A stretch of DNA of 36,616 nucleotides from JAJFUI01 sp039679885 (GCA_039679885.1 JBDKUC010000410.1:1-36616); one strand, 5' to 3'. Counted from the stretch's first letter, positions 8,164 to 16,452 are shown. Numbers and translations: made by a program. The notes: generated from the sequence alone by a model not told the origin.

Positions 8164-9246
8164 ATGACAGGTTGCACCGGCTACGCCCGACTGACGCCGC
8201 GTTCGGCGAAGATCGTTCTCGGCGCGGTCATCCTCGTTGCGGTAGCCGCGGCCGCCGTGACGCTTTCGCCGCTAGGAAGCACGAACATTCGGCCCGGCGT
8301 CAAAGGCGGCGCCGATGTCGCTCTCTATCGGGCGGAAGTGGACCGCATCCATCGCGGCGAAGGCTATTACGAGGCCGCGGCGGCCGAGTTGGCGCCCCGA
8401 GGCTTCCCGACCCGAAGCGTCTTCAACTGGCGGACGCCCCTGCCGATGTGGCTGTTGGGCAAGCTGCCGGCGGCGGTGATGGGCAAGCTGTTGCTCGGTG
8501 GGCTGGCCCTATTGCTGCTGGCAATGGCCCTGGAGGCTACGGCTCGCGACCTCGGCGACGTGGCAAGGGGATGGATGCGTCCGCTCGCCTGCCTGCTGCT
8601 TCTGACGGGAGCGTTGCTGCCGACCGTGTTGGGCGATCTGTTCGTCGTGCCGGTGCTCTGGGCCGGCGTTTTGCTCGCCCTTTCGGTTTGCGCCTATGGC
8701 GTCAATCGGCCTTACACGGGCGTCGCATTTGGTTTGGCCGCCGTCTTCGTCCGCGAACTCGCGTTGCCGTACTGCCTGCTCGCGCTTGGCATCGCCTGGT
8801 GGCAGGGGCGGCGGCGCGAGATGGCCTTGTGGCTGTTGGGGCTCCTGGCCTGGACCACGTTCTTCGCCCTGCATTGCTGGCGCGTCAGCGGCCTGATCGG
8901 TCCGGACGCCATCGCGCACCAGCACGGCTGGATCCGGTTCGGCGGAGCAGGCTTCGTCATCTCGCTCGCCCAGATGAACGCCTACCTGTTGCTCCTTCCG
9001 CAATGGGTGGCGGCTCTCTACCTGGTCGCCGCGCTCGTCGGGTTTGGCGGCTGGACGACCCCGCTTGGCACGCGAATCGGCCTGGGCGTCTGCCTGTTTC
9101 TGGCTGCGTTCGCCGCCGTGGGGCAAAGCTTCAACCAATACTGGGGCTCATTGATTGCGCCGCTGTTGTGCTTCGGCGTCGCTCGGCTCCCAGCCTCGCT
9201 GCGTGACCTTTGGACCGCGGCAACGAGGCCGGCAGTCTCAAGTTAA
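8164..9246 (+). CDS. Polytopic membrane protein, possibly GT-C glycosyltransferase-like
   Basis: A 360-residue integral membrane protein with about nine hydrophobic segments, starting with residues 14-35. After the first helix comes a periplasmic loop, 'GGADVALYRAEVDRIHRGEGYYEAAA', followed by 'RSVFNWRTPLPMWLLGKLP'. This Asp-containing first loop is typical of GT-C-fold membrane proteins that use lipid-linked sugars, but I cannot assign a family. ATG 8164 is preferred to the upstream TTG 8104 because the hydrophobic N-terminus begins soon after it; neither has a clear ribosome site. It precedes a convergent GT2/YfhO-like pair, which weakly supports a role in envelope sugar transfer. Confidence 0.6.
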   Translation: MTGCTGYARLTPRSAKIVLGAVILVAVAAAAVTLSPLGSTNIRPGVKGGADVALYRAEVDRIHRGEGYYEAAAAELAPRGFPTRSVFNWRTPLPMWLLGKLPAAVMGKLLLGGLALLLLAMALEATARDLGDVARGWMRPLACLLLLTGALLPTVLGDLFVVPVLWAGVLLALSVCAYGVNRPYTGVAFGLAAVFVRELALPYCLLALGIAWWQGRRREMALWLLGLLAWTTFFALHCWRVSGLIGPDAIAHQHGWIRFGGAGFVISLAQMNAYLLLLPQWVAALYLVAALVGFGGWTTPLGTRIGLGVCLFLAAFAAVGQSFNQYWGSLIAPLLCFGVARLPASLRDLWTAATRPAVSS

Positions 9247-9307
9247 CATGATCGAACTCCAGTAGCATACTCGGGCCTCTACCGATCCTTATGTCAACGG
9301 GTCCTTG

Positions 9308-9488
9308 GACATAGAATGTCGATCACTAGAGCCCGCAATTCTCACCGTAGGGTGGGTCGACGTCGCGAGTACATGGTGGGGCTTCGCAAACCAATCAACA
9401 GTGATTTGCACTCTGTCGATTTGCAGGACGAGTTGCCGCGACGGAAGCCCCACCATCGCCCTGGTTTGCTTGACCCACCCTACGCCTA
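9308..9488. mobile_element. MITE-like palindromic element, copy A
   Basis: The 137-bp core at 9347-9483 begins GTAGGGTGGGTCGA and ends with its near reverse complement TGACCCACCCTAC. An inner inverted pair (ATGGTGGGGCTTC and GAAGCCCCACCAT) is nested inside. Copies lie at 28118-28254 (same orientation, same core length) and at about 32444-32579 (opposite orientation). Similarity with copy B continues about 38 bp left of the core. There is no coding capacity, which fits a non-autonomous element or a large REP-like repeat. Confidence 0.75.
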
Positions 9489-9518
9489 GCCACTTTCGTT
9501 GCGGCTATGCCGCCGAGA

Positions 9519-9552
9519 GGCCACGCCCTTCGTTCCTCAGGGCGTGCCACCC
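9519..9552. repeat. Palindromic repeat, GGGTGGCACGCCCT family, copy 2
   Basis: This is the reverse-orientation counterpart of the hairpin at 2939-2964. The arms CACGCCCT and AGGGCGTG flank a short loop, and the outer GCCACCC is also conserved. Together with MITE-like copy A it fills the roughly 350-bp convergent gap 9247-9600, where I see no gene. Confidence 0.6.
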
Positions 9553-9600
9553 AACATTTGCGTCATTTCGGAAGCCTGCTCCACAGCGTCTTAGCCGGGT

Positions 9601-10743
9601 TCAGACAACCAAGGCTGGCTCGCGATCGTTGCACGGCCGAGGCGATTCGCCGAGCAACTGTTCGACCTGTGTCAACATGTCCTGCTCCCAAAGGCCCTCG
9701 CTTGCACTTCGGGCGAGTGCATCAATCTCTCCAACGTCGGCGGAAGCCGGCCGCTTGATGTTTTCGGTCCGCTCGACGATATACTGCGGCCGGGCGCGCA
9801 CCTGGTCGTAGATGCGGATCACGTACTCGCCGAGGATGCTGATCCCCAGGGCGTTCATCGCGCCGAAGAAACTGCCCGTCAACAGTTGCGACGTCCAGCC
9901 GGCAATGGCCAAGCCGGTAAAGAGCCGGCAGTACAGGGCATAGACGCCGAGCGTCAGGAAGACGAGCGCCGCCAGGGCGCCGATGACATGAAACACCCGC
10001 AGCGGGAACGTCGAGAACGAGAACACGGCCGTCTTGGCCAGGCGGAACAGTCCGAGCGTCGAGACGCGCGGATTGCCGTCGTAGCGAGCGTTCCGTTCAA
10101 CGAAGATGCCCTTCTGCGAGAAGCCGACCCAGGAACGCAGGCCGGGGAAGTAGCGATCGCGCTCGCCAAGCGAGAGAATCTGATCGGCAACGCGGCGGTC
10201 GATCAGGCCGAAGATGCCCGCCTCGGCCGGAATCGGCACCGAAGCGATGGCCGCCATCATTCGGTGGAATGTGGCGAAAAGCAGCCTTTTGACGACGTTC
10301 TCTTTCCGCTGCGTGCGGACGGCGTAGACGACGTCGCACCCCTCGAGCCATGCAGCGAAGAAGCGAGGGATGGCCTCCGGCGCGTCTTGCATGTCCGAGT
10401 CCATCAGCACGACGGCGTCGCCCGAGGCGTGGGCGAGGCCCGCCTGCACGGCCGCCTGGTGGCCGAAGTTCCGCGACAGGTGGACGACGCGGACCGTGTC
10501 GCTGCTGGCCGCCAACTGGTCGAGCACTTGCAGGCTTTCGTCGGTCGAACCGTCGTTGACGAAGATGATTTCATAGCGAAGCGGCAGCGGCGCGACGACC
10601 GCGGCGATCCGCGCGGCGAGAACTGGCAACGCGCGGGCTTCGTTATAAACCGGCAGGACGATGCTCAACCGCGTCGAGCCATCGGCCCGGCGCCGCTTCG
10701 CAGGTTGTGCGGCATTGTGATTCGTATTCGGGAAGTTATTCAT
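9601..10743 (-). CDS. Family 2 glycosyltransferase (DPM1/GtrB/ArnC-like), membrane-anchored
   Basis: This enzyme probably transfers a sugar from a nucleotide-sugar donor to polyprenyl phosphate at the inner membrane. The GT-A fold shows 'LSIVLPVYNEARAL', 'IIFVNDGSTDESL' and the metal-binding 'VLMDSDMQDAPEA' (DxD-type). The C-terminal third has two transmembrane segments ('VIGALAALVFLTLGVYALYC' and 'GSFFGAMNALGISILGEY'), as in the GtrB/ArnC/DPM1 group. The start is taken at ATG 10743: a GGAGG lies 9 nt before it, whereas the ATG at 10752 directly abuts that site. The gene overlaps the YfhO-like gene by 8 bp, so the two form an operon. YfhO-type proteins are thought to use the lipid-linked sugars that such enzymes make. 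Confidence 0.88.
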   Translation of the reverse strand: MNNFPNTNHNAAQPAKRRRADGSTRLSIVLPVYNEARALPVLAARIAAVVAPLPLRYEIIFVNDGSTDESLQVLDQLAASSDTVRVVHLSRNFGHQAAVQAGLAHASGDAVVLMDSDMQDAPEAIPRFFAAWLEGCDVVYAVRTQRKENVVKRLLFATFHRMMAAIASVPIPAEAGIFGLIDRRVADQILSLGERDRYFPGLRSWVGFSQKGIFVERNARYDGNPRVSTLGLFRLAKTAVFSFSTFPLRVFHVIGALAALVFLTLGVYALYCRLFTGLAIAGWTSQLLTGSFFGAMNALGISILGEYVIRIYDQVRARPQYIVERTENIKRPASADVGEIDALARSASEGLWEQDMLTQVEQLLGESPRPCNDREPALVV

Positions 10744-13117
10744 CCAAGTCATCCTCCATCACTCTCGGTTCCGGCGCGCCGGCCCAGCCGAGGAAACAGA
10801 CCGAGACCATGGCGAGGCCGAGGCAGGTCGTGAGCCATCCTCGATCGAGGCTCTCGGGTTGGAAGTTCAAAACCACGCGATGTTTCCCGGCGTCGACCAA
10901 ACAGCCGAGGAAGTCGCCGTTGATCCGATAAGTTCGCCGCGAGCAGCCATCCTCGATGGCCTGCCAGCCAGCGTGATAGCTCTCAGCGACGACGAGCAAT
11001 TGCGGGGCGGGGCAATCAACGTCAATTTCCAGGCGGCCAGGACGGTCGGCGATCAACGTTGCCCGGCCGGGTCTTGAGGCAGGCAACGTCAGCGGCAACT
11101 CGGTGAGCGCCGTCGTGTCGGGGCAGATGGCCGTGATGTCGGCCGCCGGATCGGCGCTGGCCTTGCACCGCGAGACCAACCGCACGCGCGGCAGCGGATC
11201 GGGCACCTCGGCCCAGTCGGTGTTGTAGGGTTTCAGCCCGGCGATGTCGGTGGTCGACAGGTCGCGATGCACCCAACGGACACCGGCCACTCGCAGGGCC
11301 GGGAGCAGTCGATAGTCGAGTTGGCGTTGCGGCTCGAGGCCGGAGTAGCCGTCCGCCCTGCGCCAGCCGAGAAGCGTCATTTGATCGCCCGTATGGAGGC
11401 CGGGCTCGCCCGACCGCAGGCAGCTCGCGATCACCCGCCCGTCCGGCTTGCCTGGCGGCGTGCGGACCGAGGCAACGTAGTCTTGCAGCTTGGCGCTTTG
11501 CGGATAGACGGCCGCGCTCATGCCATACCAGCCAAGATCGCAGGCGGCCAGCATCACCAGGCCAACTAGCGCGAAAGAGTGTCCGCGAGCGGTGGCGACC
11601 AACAATGCGGCGGCCGTGGCGATCAGCGCCGGGCCAGCCAGAATGCCCGGCAGGGACGCCATGTAGGGTTCGTTCCGCAGCCGGACGCCCAGCACGGCGA
11701 CGGCCAGCGAAATGGCGACAACGCACCAGACGGGCCAGAAGTCGCGCCACAGACCGTGCCAGATGCGGCGACGGCACGCGGCAACCGGCGCCACCGTCAA
11801 CGTTCCTCGCACCCCAGCAAACGTGAGATCGGAAGCCGTCGCCGGCGGCGGCTGTGATGCCCGTTTGCGGGCTCGGGCCGCTTCGCGCAACAGCAGAATC
11901 AGTCCAACGGCCGCCAGCGCCGCCGCGGCCAATTGGAAAAGGACCATATAGCGGCAGGGGAGGCGGAAGCCCCGCAGCACCGGCAGCCAGCAGACGAGTT
12001 GATAAAGCGGGCCATACTGGCCGAGGGCCAACAGCAGGGCGGTGACCGCAAAGGCAGCCATCGCCCGCACCAGCGGCCCCAAGAGGCCCAGCTCGCGGTG
12101 ACGGGCGATGAGCCACGCCACCAGCACCAGAGGCACCGCGCCGACATAGAGCGCAAACTCGTGGGCGTTGTCCTCGACCACGCGTCCGGCCAGGAAATAG
12201 GGCGATACGAGTTGCAGCAGGTTCAACGGATGCAGCGACCCCCAGGAGGCGAAGCCGGCGTCGGCGCCGATCCGCGTGCTCTCGCGCCAAGCGTCCAGGG
12301 TCGGAAGCAGTTGCACGGCGCCCAACAGCAACCCGACGCCCTTGGCAATGATCAGCCGCGGCCAAGTTTGTGTCGTGCAACCGACGCAGCCTTGACAGGT
12401 GGCGCGGCTGTCGCAACCCGTCCGCGCCGCGTACCGATTGGTCCAAAGGAGGAATGCCGCGTAGCACACCTCGCAGAGAAGCGACAACCAGACGTACTGG
12501 GGATAGCCCAACAGGAGTTGCGAGCCGGTCAACAGCGCGATGAACGCCGTGGCCGACATGACCCTACGGCGGCGGGAATCGGTCAGCACGAGATCGATCG
12601 CCCAGAGGAGCCAGGGAATGTGCGCAACGATCGCCACCGCGTTGGGATGGACGAAGTGGAGCAAGTTGAAACTGGAGAATGTGAACAGGAGGCCGCCAAA
12701 CGCCGCGGCGTCCGCTCGCCCCAGCCGCCGCCACAGCCAGAGCCAGACGCCGAGCATCATGATCGGGTAGGACAGCAAATACTCGCAGCCCAAAGCGGTG
12801 CGGAACGGCAGGAAGCGGTAAAGCGCCTGGTGGAGCGGATGGTAGAGGCCGGCCTGTCCTTCGCCGGTCAGAAAGAAGCCCGAGTACAGACCCGGCATCC
12901 AGTCATAGGGCTGGCCTTTGGCCAATTGTTCGGCGTAGTAGGCGCGCAGCGGGAGATGGAACGCGCCGAGATCGTCGGCAACGTACACGCGGCCAGCCAA
13001 CAGCGGCCATGCCAGCACGGCTAGCAAGAGCGCTCCGGCCACCAGCGTCCAACGAATCAGCCCGCGGCTCGCGCCGTCGGCCGGCGATCCGTTCGGGGAC
13101 AAAGAACGATAGGACAT
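10736..13117 (-). CDS. YfhO-family polytopic membrane protein (putative GT-C glycosyltransferase)
   Basis: A 793-residue membrane protein. The first helix (about residues 23-42) is followed by a periplasmic loop 'VADDLGAFHLPLRAYYAEQL' with a pair of Asp residues, as in YfhO and other GT-C proteins. About eleven more hydrophobic segments follow to about residue 530. The C-terminal part from about residue 545 is a soluble periplasmic domain rich in Arg/Asp, closed by a last helix near 765-783. The 'AESYHAGWQAIEDG' motif in the C-terminal domain is typical of YfhO proteins. In Gram-positive relatives YfhO glycosylates lipoteichoic acid; the substrate here is unknown. An unusual Cys cluster lies at residues 235-247. 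No clear ribosome site precedes ATG 13117. Confidence 0.8.
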   Translation of the reverse strand: MSYRSLSPNGSPADGASRGLIRWTLVAGALLLAVLAWPLLAGRVYVADDLGAFHLPLRAYYAEQLAKGQPYDWMPGLYSGFFLTGEGQAGLYHPLHQALYRFLPFRTALGCEYLLSYPIMMLGVWLWLWRRLGRADAAAFGGLLFTFSSFNLLHFVHPNAVAIVAHIPWLLWAIDLVLTDSRRRRVMSATAFIALLTGSQLLLGYPQYVWLSLLCEVCYAAFLLWTNRYAARTGCDSRATCQGCVGCTTQTWPRLIIAKGVGLLLGAVQLLPTLDAWRESTRIGADAGFASWGSLHPLNLLQLVSPYFLAGRVVEDNAHEFALYVGAVPLVLVAWLIARHRELGLLGPLVRAMAAFAVTALLLALGQYGPLYQLVCWLPVLRGFRLPCRYMVLFQLAAAALAAVGLILLLREAARARKRASQPPPATASDLTFAGVRGTLTVAPVAACRRRIWHGLWRDFWPVWCVVAISLAVAVLGVRLRNEPYMASLPGILAGPALIATAAALLVATARGHSFALVGLVMLAACDLGWYGMSAAVYPQSAKLQDYVASVRTPPGKPDGRVIASCLRSGEPGLHTGDQMTLLGWRRADGYSGLEPQRQLDYRLLPALRVAGVRWVHRDLSTTDIAGLKPYNTDWAEVPDPLPRVRLVSRCKASADPAADITAICPDTTALTELPLTLPASRPGRATLIADRPGRLEIDVDCPAPQLLVVAESYHAGWQAIEDGCSRRTYRINGDFLGCLVDAGKHRVVLNFQPESLDRGWLTTCLGLAMVSVCFLGWAGAPEPRVMEDDLDE

Positions 13118-13506
13118 GACGACTCACAACCGATGGCCGGCACGCGTGGGGTGTTCCGCCGGGATAGTGGAAGGCGACACCGTGGACCAATGCAGGCGTT
13201 TGCCGATCGGCCTGGGAGTCGCCTCCTACAAGCAGCGCGGAGCGTGTGCCGCCACCTCGCTTGGAATGCAGGGCTGCCCGAGCAAACATAGGTTATGAGT
13301 CGCCGAAGGGCTTCGCACGGGCCAAGAGAACGCGAAACCACGGCAACGGTGCGCTAGTTACTGCGTCAGAAGTGACGGTCTGTGTGTTGCATCATTCAGG
13401 GCACCATGTCCCACGCTTGCGTGGGCATGATTCGACGGCGGCTGTCTCGCTGCGATCGCTTAGCAAGCATGGCGCCCGAAAATCCCCGACAGACTGAATC
13501 ACTACG
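13118..13506. other. Intergenic stretch with one REP-like hairpin
   Basis: I see no credible gene in these 389 bp. The only clear structure is a palindrome at 13405-13429 (CATGTCCCACGC, TT, GCGTGGGCATG, one bulged base). It lies between a divergent promoter region for the YfhO-like gene and the end of the zinc-ribbon gene, and resembles other interspersed hairpins in the window in kind but not in sequence. Confidence 0.5.
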
Positions 13507-13686
13507 CTAGTGGTGGCTGATGATCTGCCAGTTGATGACCAGGATGGTCAGCACGCCGAGGATCCAAGCGGGCAGTTTTCTTTCCTGGGCGCGGAAGAGC
13601 CTACGACACTTGGGGCAGAAGTTCGGCCCCTCCGTGTTCTTGGTTTGCGAAACCAGGGCCTGGCAGTGAGGACATTGCACTTGCAT
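13507..13686 (-). CDS. Small zinc-ribbon membrane protein
   Basis: A 59-residue protein of unknown function. An N-terminal zinc ribbon, 'MQVQCPHCQ' with the second pair in 'NFCPKC', supplies four cysteines (two CxxC knuckles 15 residues apart). A basic linker and a single C-terminal transmembrane helix (LPAWILGVLTILVINWQII) follow. I chose ATG 13686 because the family begins just before the first CxxC; ATG 13740 would add 18 mostly hydrophobic residues. Neither has a strong ribosome site. The longer open frame further upstream runs antisense to the DUF362 gene and is not real. Confidence 0.65.
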   Translation of the reverse strand: MQVQCPHCQALVSQTKNTEGPNFCPKCRRLFRAQERKLPAWILGVLTILVINWQIISHH

Positions 13687-13823
13687 CGTTACGGCCCCAA
13701 AAACAGGAACGATCGCAACGACCGCTCCTACGTCAACCATACCATACGTTGTTCCAGCCGCCCCGGGCGCGAAAGCGGCCGATTTTCGCGGTCCAAGTCG
13801 AATCGGTCGCCACGGTGATATCG

Positions 13824-14843
13824 CTATTGTCGCATTTGTTGCAGATGCGGCTCGTTGAGGGTTGCGAATGGGCTGGCCAGCTCGCGCCAAGGCTCGCCCC
13901 GCTCGACGATCGACTGCTCCGCGATTGGCCCAAGCCGATCGTCGGCCATCGCCAAGTAGGGGATCTTTGCGGGATTGAAGCCCATTAGCCTCGCTAGCGT
14001 GGCATCGAGCGCCGTCAGATTCAGCCCGACGGCCAGCAGGCCGAGCGGCTTCGGCGTGCCAAGAATCGGCCCATCTCCTTCCATGCACACGATGCCGTCG
14101 ACGATGGCGATGCGCCGCGGGAGCGAGGCGTTGATGTCCACGACGTTCTCGGGAATGCCGGCGTAGTGGAGGACGTTCTTCGGCCACCCGTAGACGACGC
14201 CTGGCAGAACGCCGAAGAGGTTCTTCATCGCAGCGGTCATGCCGATCCAATGATGCGTCTTGAGCTTCGGCATCGAGACGATTAGGTCGGCGTCGAGCAC
14301 GGCCGCCGGGAAGGTGAAGTGCGTCAATCGACTGCACCGGCCGACGTTTGGCGTCTGACGGAACTCGTCGTAATTGAGATCGGAGAAGGGGAGCTTCTCG
14401 CCGCGAAGGGCCTCGCCCATGCCGGATTCGGCCAGGGCCATTTCGGTGTCGCGAACGTTGCCCGGCGCTTCACCGACCGAGACCTTCGCCCCCCAACGGC
14501 GAAACACGTCGGCGGCGGCGAGGACGACGTTCGGGTGGGTGATGACTTGCGGCGCGGCGGCCAGCGGCTCGACCAGGTTCGGCTTCAGGAGCACCTTCCG
14601 CCCACGAACCCAATGCCAGTCAAAGCCGACGGCCCGAAGGCCCTTGGCGATCGTCTCGGCCAGCGGTCCGTCGTAGCGTTGGTTCTTGGCCAGAAAGACG
14701 GGCGTCGGCGGGGTCAGCACTCGCCGCACGAGCGGATAGCCGATGGCAGCCGCGCCGACAATGCCGGTGCCCAGCAACAGGCCTCGCCGATTAAGTCTCG
14801 GCGGACAGCCGTGACACGGCCGATTCGTGAGCTGCGGATCCAT
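13824..14843 (-). CDS. DUF362 domain protein with twin-arginine-type signal
   Basis: A 339-residue protein of the DUF362 family. Biochemical function is unknown; some members are linked to iron-sulfur proteins, but no 4Fe-4S ferredoxin motif is seen here. The N-terminus 'RLNRRGLLLGTGIVGAAAIGYPLV' carries adjacent arginines before a hydrophobic stretch, consistent with a Tat-like export signal. The DUF362 core shows 'GRKVLLKPNLVEP', 'ADLIVSMPKLKTHHWIGMTAAMKNLFGVLPG' and 'RIAIVDGIVCMEGDGPILGTPK', the classical family motifs. A CHGC pair precedes the signal. The terpenoid-cyclase-like gene lies just upstream on the same strand, separated only by repeats, so co-transcription is possible. Confidence 0.85.
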   Translation of the reverse strand: MDPQLTNRPCHGCPPRLNRRGLLLGTGIVGAAAIGYPLVRRVLTPPTPVFLAKNQRYDGPLAETIAKGLRAVGFDWHWVRGRKVLLKPNLVEPLAAAPQVITHPNVVLAAADVFRRWGAKVSVGEAPGNVRDTEMALAESGMGEALRGEKLPFSDLNYDEFRQTPNVGRCSRLTHFTFPAAVLDADLIVSMPKLKTHHWIGMTAAMKNLFGVLPGVVYGWPKNVLHYAGIPENVVDINASLPRRIAIVDGIVCMEGDGPILGTPKPLGLLAVGLNLTALDATLARLMGFNPAKIPYLAMADDRLGPIAEQSIVERGEPWRELASPFATLNEPHLQQMRQ

Positions 14844-14870
14844 CGTAGTGCCAGTTGTCTATTCTTGTGG

Positions 14871-14960
14871 GGCAGGTTGTCAACCTGCCGTCCCCCGTCG
14901 GGCAGGCGGTCAACCTGCCACATCGTTGCCCGTTGCTTCAAGGCAAGTTGCCAACCTGCC
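14871..14960. repeat. Three tandem 19-bp palindromes (GGCAGGTTGTCAACCTGCC type)
   Basis: Units start at 14871, 14901 and 14942. The first is GGCAGGTTGTCAACCTGCC; the others differ at two or three positions but keep the dyad. They separate the DUF362 gene from the terpenoid-cyclase-like gene and overlap the latter's last codons. They could form mRNA hairpins or bind a dimeric protein; with no T-run, simple termination is unlikely. Confidence 0.8.
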
Positions 14961-15830
14961 CCACGGTCTTGTTGCCGCTAGGATCAATAGCGCCAGGTTG
15001 TAAGGTGAACCATCGCCGGCTAGCGTTTGTTCGGCCGCCGCGCGAAGCCACCGGTCCGCGTCCGGCGGGCGAACGCCGTGCGCGGCAAGGCCCAACAGCG
15101 CATAGGAAAGCGACACGGCCGTGACACGGGCGCTGAGCCGGCTCGATAGCCAATCGACCGAACGCTGCACCTTGGCGCGAACGGGCTCGCCGCCCAAGGC
15201 CGCCAGCGCCAAGCCGGTGGATTGCACCTGCGGGCGGAGCACACGGCCAAAGACGGTCGTATTGCCGAAGTTCCAGCCGCCGTCTGGCAGTTGCCGGTCT
15301 AACAACAACTTCACCGCTTCCCGAAACCGCGCGTGTTCGCTCTGCTTCGCACTGCGGAGACCCAACAGGTTGATCGCGGTCGGCTCGACCCACGAGTGCG
15401 TCCCCTCGACCCACGGCCAACCGAGCAGCGTCGTGTCATGACCATAGATGCGGCGGTCCTCGTCGGCCGTCGTCGGCTGAGCGACCGGCCGCCCTCTCGC
15501 GTTTAGGATCCAGTCGGTTGCGCGACTTGCCGCCAATGACCATTTGGCCGCATTAGCGGTTCCGCATCGCAGAGCGGTCTGCCAGGCGAGAAAGGCCCAG
15601 CCGGTCGGCCAGCAGGGCTCGCGGGTGTCCGCATCGATTCCAAGGCTTCCGTTGGCCGACTGGGCGGACGCAAGCCACTCGAGAGCGGGCGCCGCCGCGT
15701 CAGGCCGTCCCGCGGTCGACAGCGCGATCGCCGCCAGCGCCGTGGGCTCGACCATCGGCCGTGCCCCGCGGCGGTAGCCATGCCCGGGCTGAGCCGCGAG
15801 TTGTTCGATTGCTTTGTCGCGCCAAGCCAT
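14910..15830 (-). CDS. Terpenoid-cyclase/prenyltransferase-like alpha-alpha toroid protein
   Basis: The 306-residue protein carries squalene-cyclase/prenyltransferase-type repeats: 'ALEWLASAQSANGSLGID', 'HSWVEPTAINLLGL', 'AVKLLLDRQLPDGGWNFGN' and 'QVQSTGLALAALGG'. These helical repeats build an alpha-alpha barrel. The DxDD catalytic motif of true cyclases is not seen, so the enzyme activity is uncertain; related proteins may simply bind a ligand. The start is taken at ATG 15830, preceded by a GGAA at good distance. ATG 15935 would extend the protein across the presumed flp promoter region. The last roughly 20 codons lie in palindromic repeats, so the natural C-terminus probably ended near 'LALLILAA'. 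It pairs with the downstream DUF362 gene. Confidence 0.78.
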   Translation of the reverse strand: MAWRDKAIEQLAAQPGHGYRRGARPMVEPTALAAIALSTAGRPDAAAPALEWLASAQSANGSLGIDADTREPCWPTGWAFLAWQTALRCGTANAAKWSLAASRATDWILNARGRPVAQPTTADEDRRIYGHDTTLLGWPWVEGTHSWVEPTAINLLGLRSAKQSEHARFREAVKLLLDRQLPDGGWNFGNTTVFGRVLRPQVQSTGLALAALGGEPVRAKVQRSVDWLSSRLSARVTAVSLSYALLGLAAHGVRPPDADRWLRAAAEQTLAGDGSPYNLALLILAATRPWGRLATCLEATGNDVAG

Positions 15831-15935
15831 GATCGTTCCGTGGGTTGTCGACGCGCGCTGTAATCGTTCTTCGGGCGAAATCCAGCCGATCTTCGCTAAA
15901 CTTTGCGATCGATCGCTTTTTCCGAGATTGTGCAT

Positions 15936-15963
15936 TTGACAGAGTAAGAATCTGACCTAGGTT
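15936..15963 (+). promoter_or_regulatory. Possible sigma70-type promoter for the flp/tad locus
   Basis: A perfect -35 TTGACA at 15936-15941 is followed after 16 bp by TAGGTT at 15958-15963, a weak -10 (three of six matches). It lies in the AT-richer part of the 340-bp gap (15831-16170) before flp1, leaving a leader of about 200 nt. That leader shows no gene. Assignment rests only on position and the -35 match. Confidence 0.35.
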
Positions 15964-16170
15964 TAGTGTTAGAGCGGACTGCTTCACGGCCGAGGCCGAA
16001 AGGCCCGACCATGAGGCGGTCGCAGCGCGGGAGTCTTTTTTACCGCCGGATGCTTGAACTTGTCCAACCGGCGGGCTGCCGCGCACGTTCCTGTGCACCC
16101 CTGATCTCGACTACGGCAACGGGCGAGACAGTGGTTCACTCTTACCAGATCCTGTAAGGGAGGAATATTC

Positions 16171-16353
16171 ATGAAGTCGTTAGCCAAGAAGGTACAGCGT
16201 TTCCTCGTCAGTGAGGACGGCCCCACGGCAGTCGAGTACGCGGTCATGCTGGCCCTGATCGTGATCGTGTGCCTGACCGCGATTTCCGCGATCGGCACGA
16301 AGGCTAACGCTGTGTTCAACAGCACGGCCAATTCCTTGGCGAGTAGCACTTGA
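16171..16353 (+). CDS. flp: Flp/Fap-type pilin, first copy
   Basis: This is the structural subunit of a Tad (Flp) pilus. It has 60 residues, typical of Flp, with a short basic leader. The family cleavage motif GPTAVEY is at 17-23 (Gly17, Glu at +5, Tyr at +6), followed by the hydrophobic helix 'AVMLALIVIVCLTAISAIG'. A strong ribosome site (AAGGGAGGA) lies just upstream. It is 52/60 identical to the second copy, a recent tandem duplication. A strong intrinsic terminator follows at 16390, so it may be the most highly expressed gene of the locus. TadV/CpaA, encoded downstream, would process it. Confidence 0.93.
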   Translation: MKSLAKKVQRFLVSEDGPTAVEYAVMLALIVIVCLTAISAIGTKANAVFNSTANSLASST

Positions 16354-16389
16354 TGTGCTTCCGGATGGATCCGCGAGAATGGCAACGAA

Positions 16390-16430
16390 CCCCTCAGGCC
16401 AAGGAGAATGGCCTGAGGGGTTATTTCTCT
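16390..16430 (+). terminator. Intrinsic terminator/attenuator after flp1
   Basis: A perfect 12-bp stem (CCCCTCAGGCCA at 16390-16401 and TGGCCTGAGGGG at 16409-16420), a 7-nt loop and a T-rich tail (TTATTTCTCT) fit an intrinsic terminator. It lies between the two pilin genes and could let only part of the transcripts continue. Confidence 0.85.
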
Positions 16431-16452
16431 TTGAGTTTAAGGGAGAATCGCG

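Noticed and set aside
11933..13024. 363-codon plus-strand open frame opposite the YfhO-like gene
   Set aside because: Low-complexity Gln/Arg/Glu composition typical of antisense shadows; no start signals.
13741..14337. Upstream extension of the zinc-ribbon gene frame
   Set aside because: The extension runs antisense through the DUF362 gene and has shadow composition.
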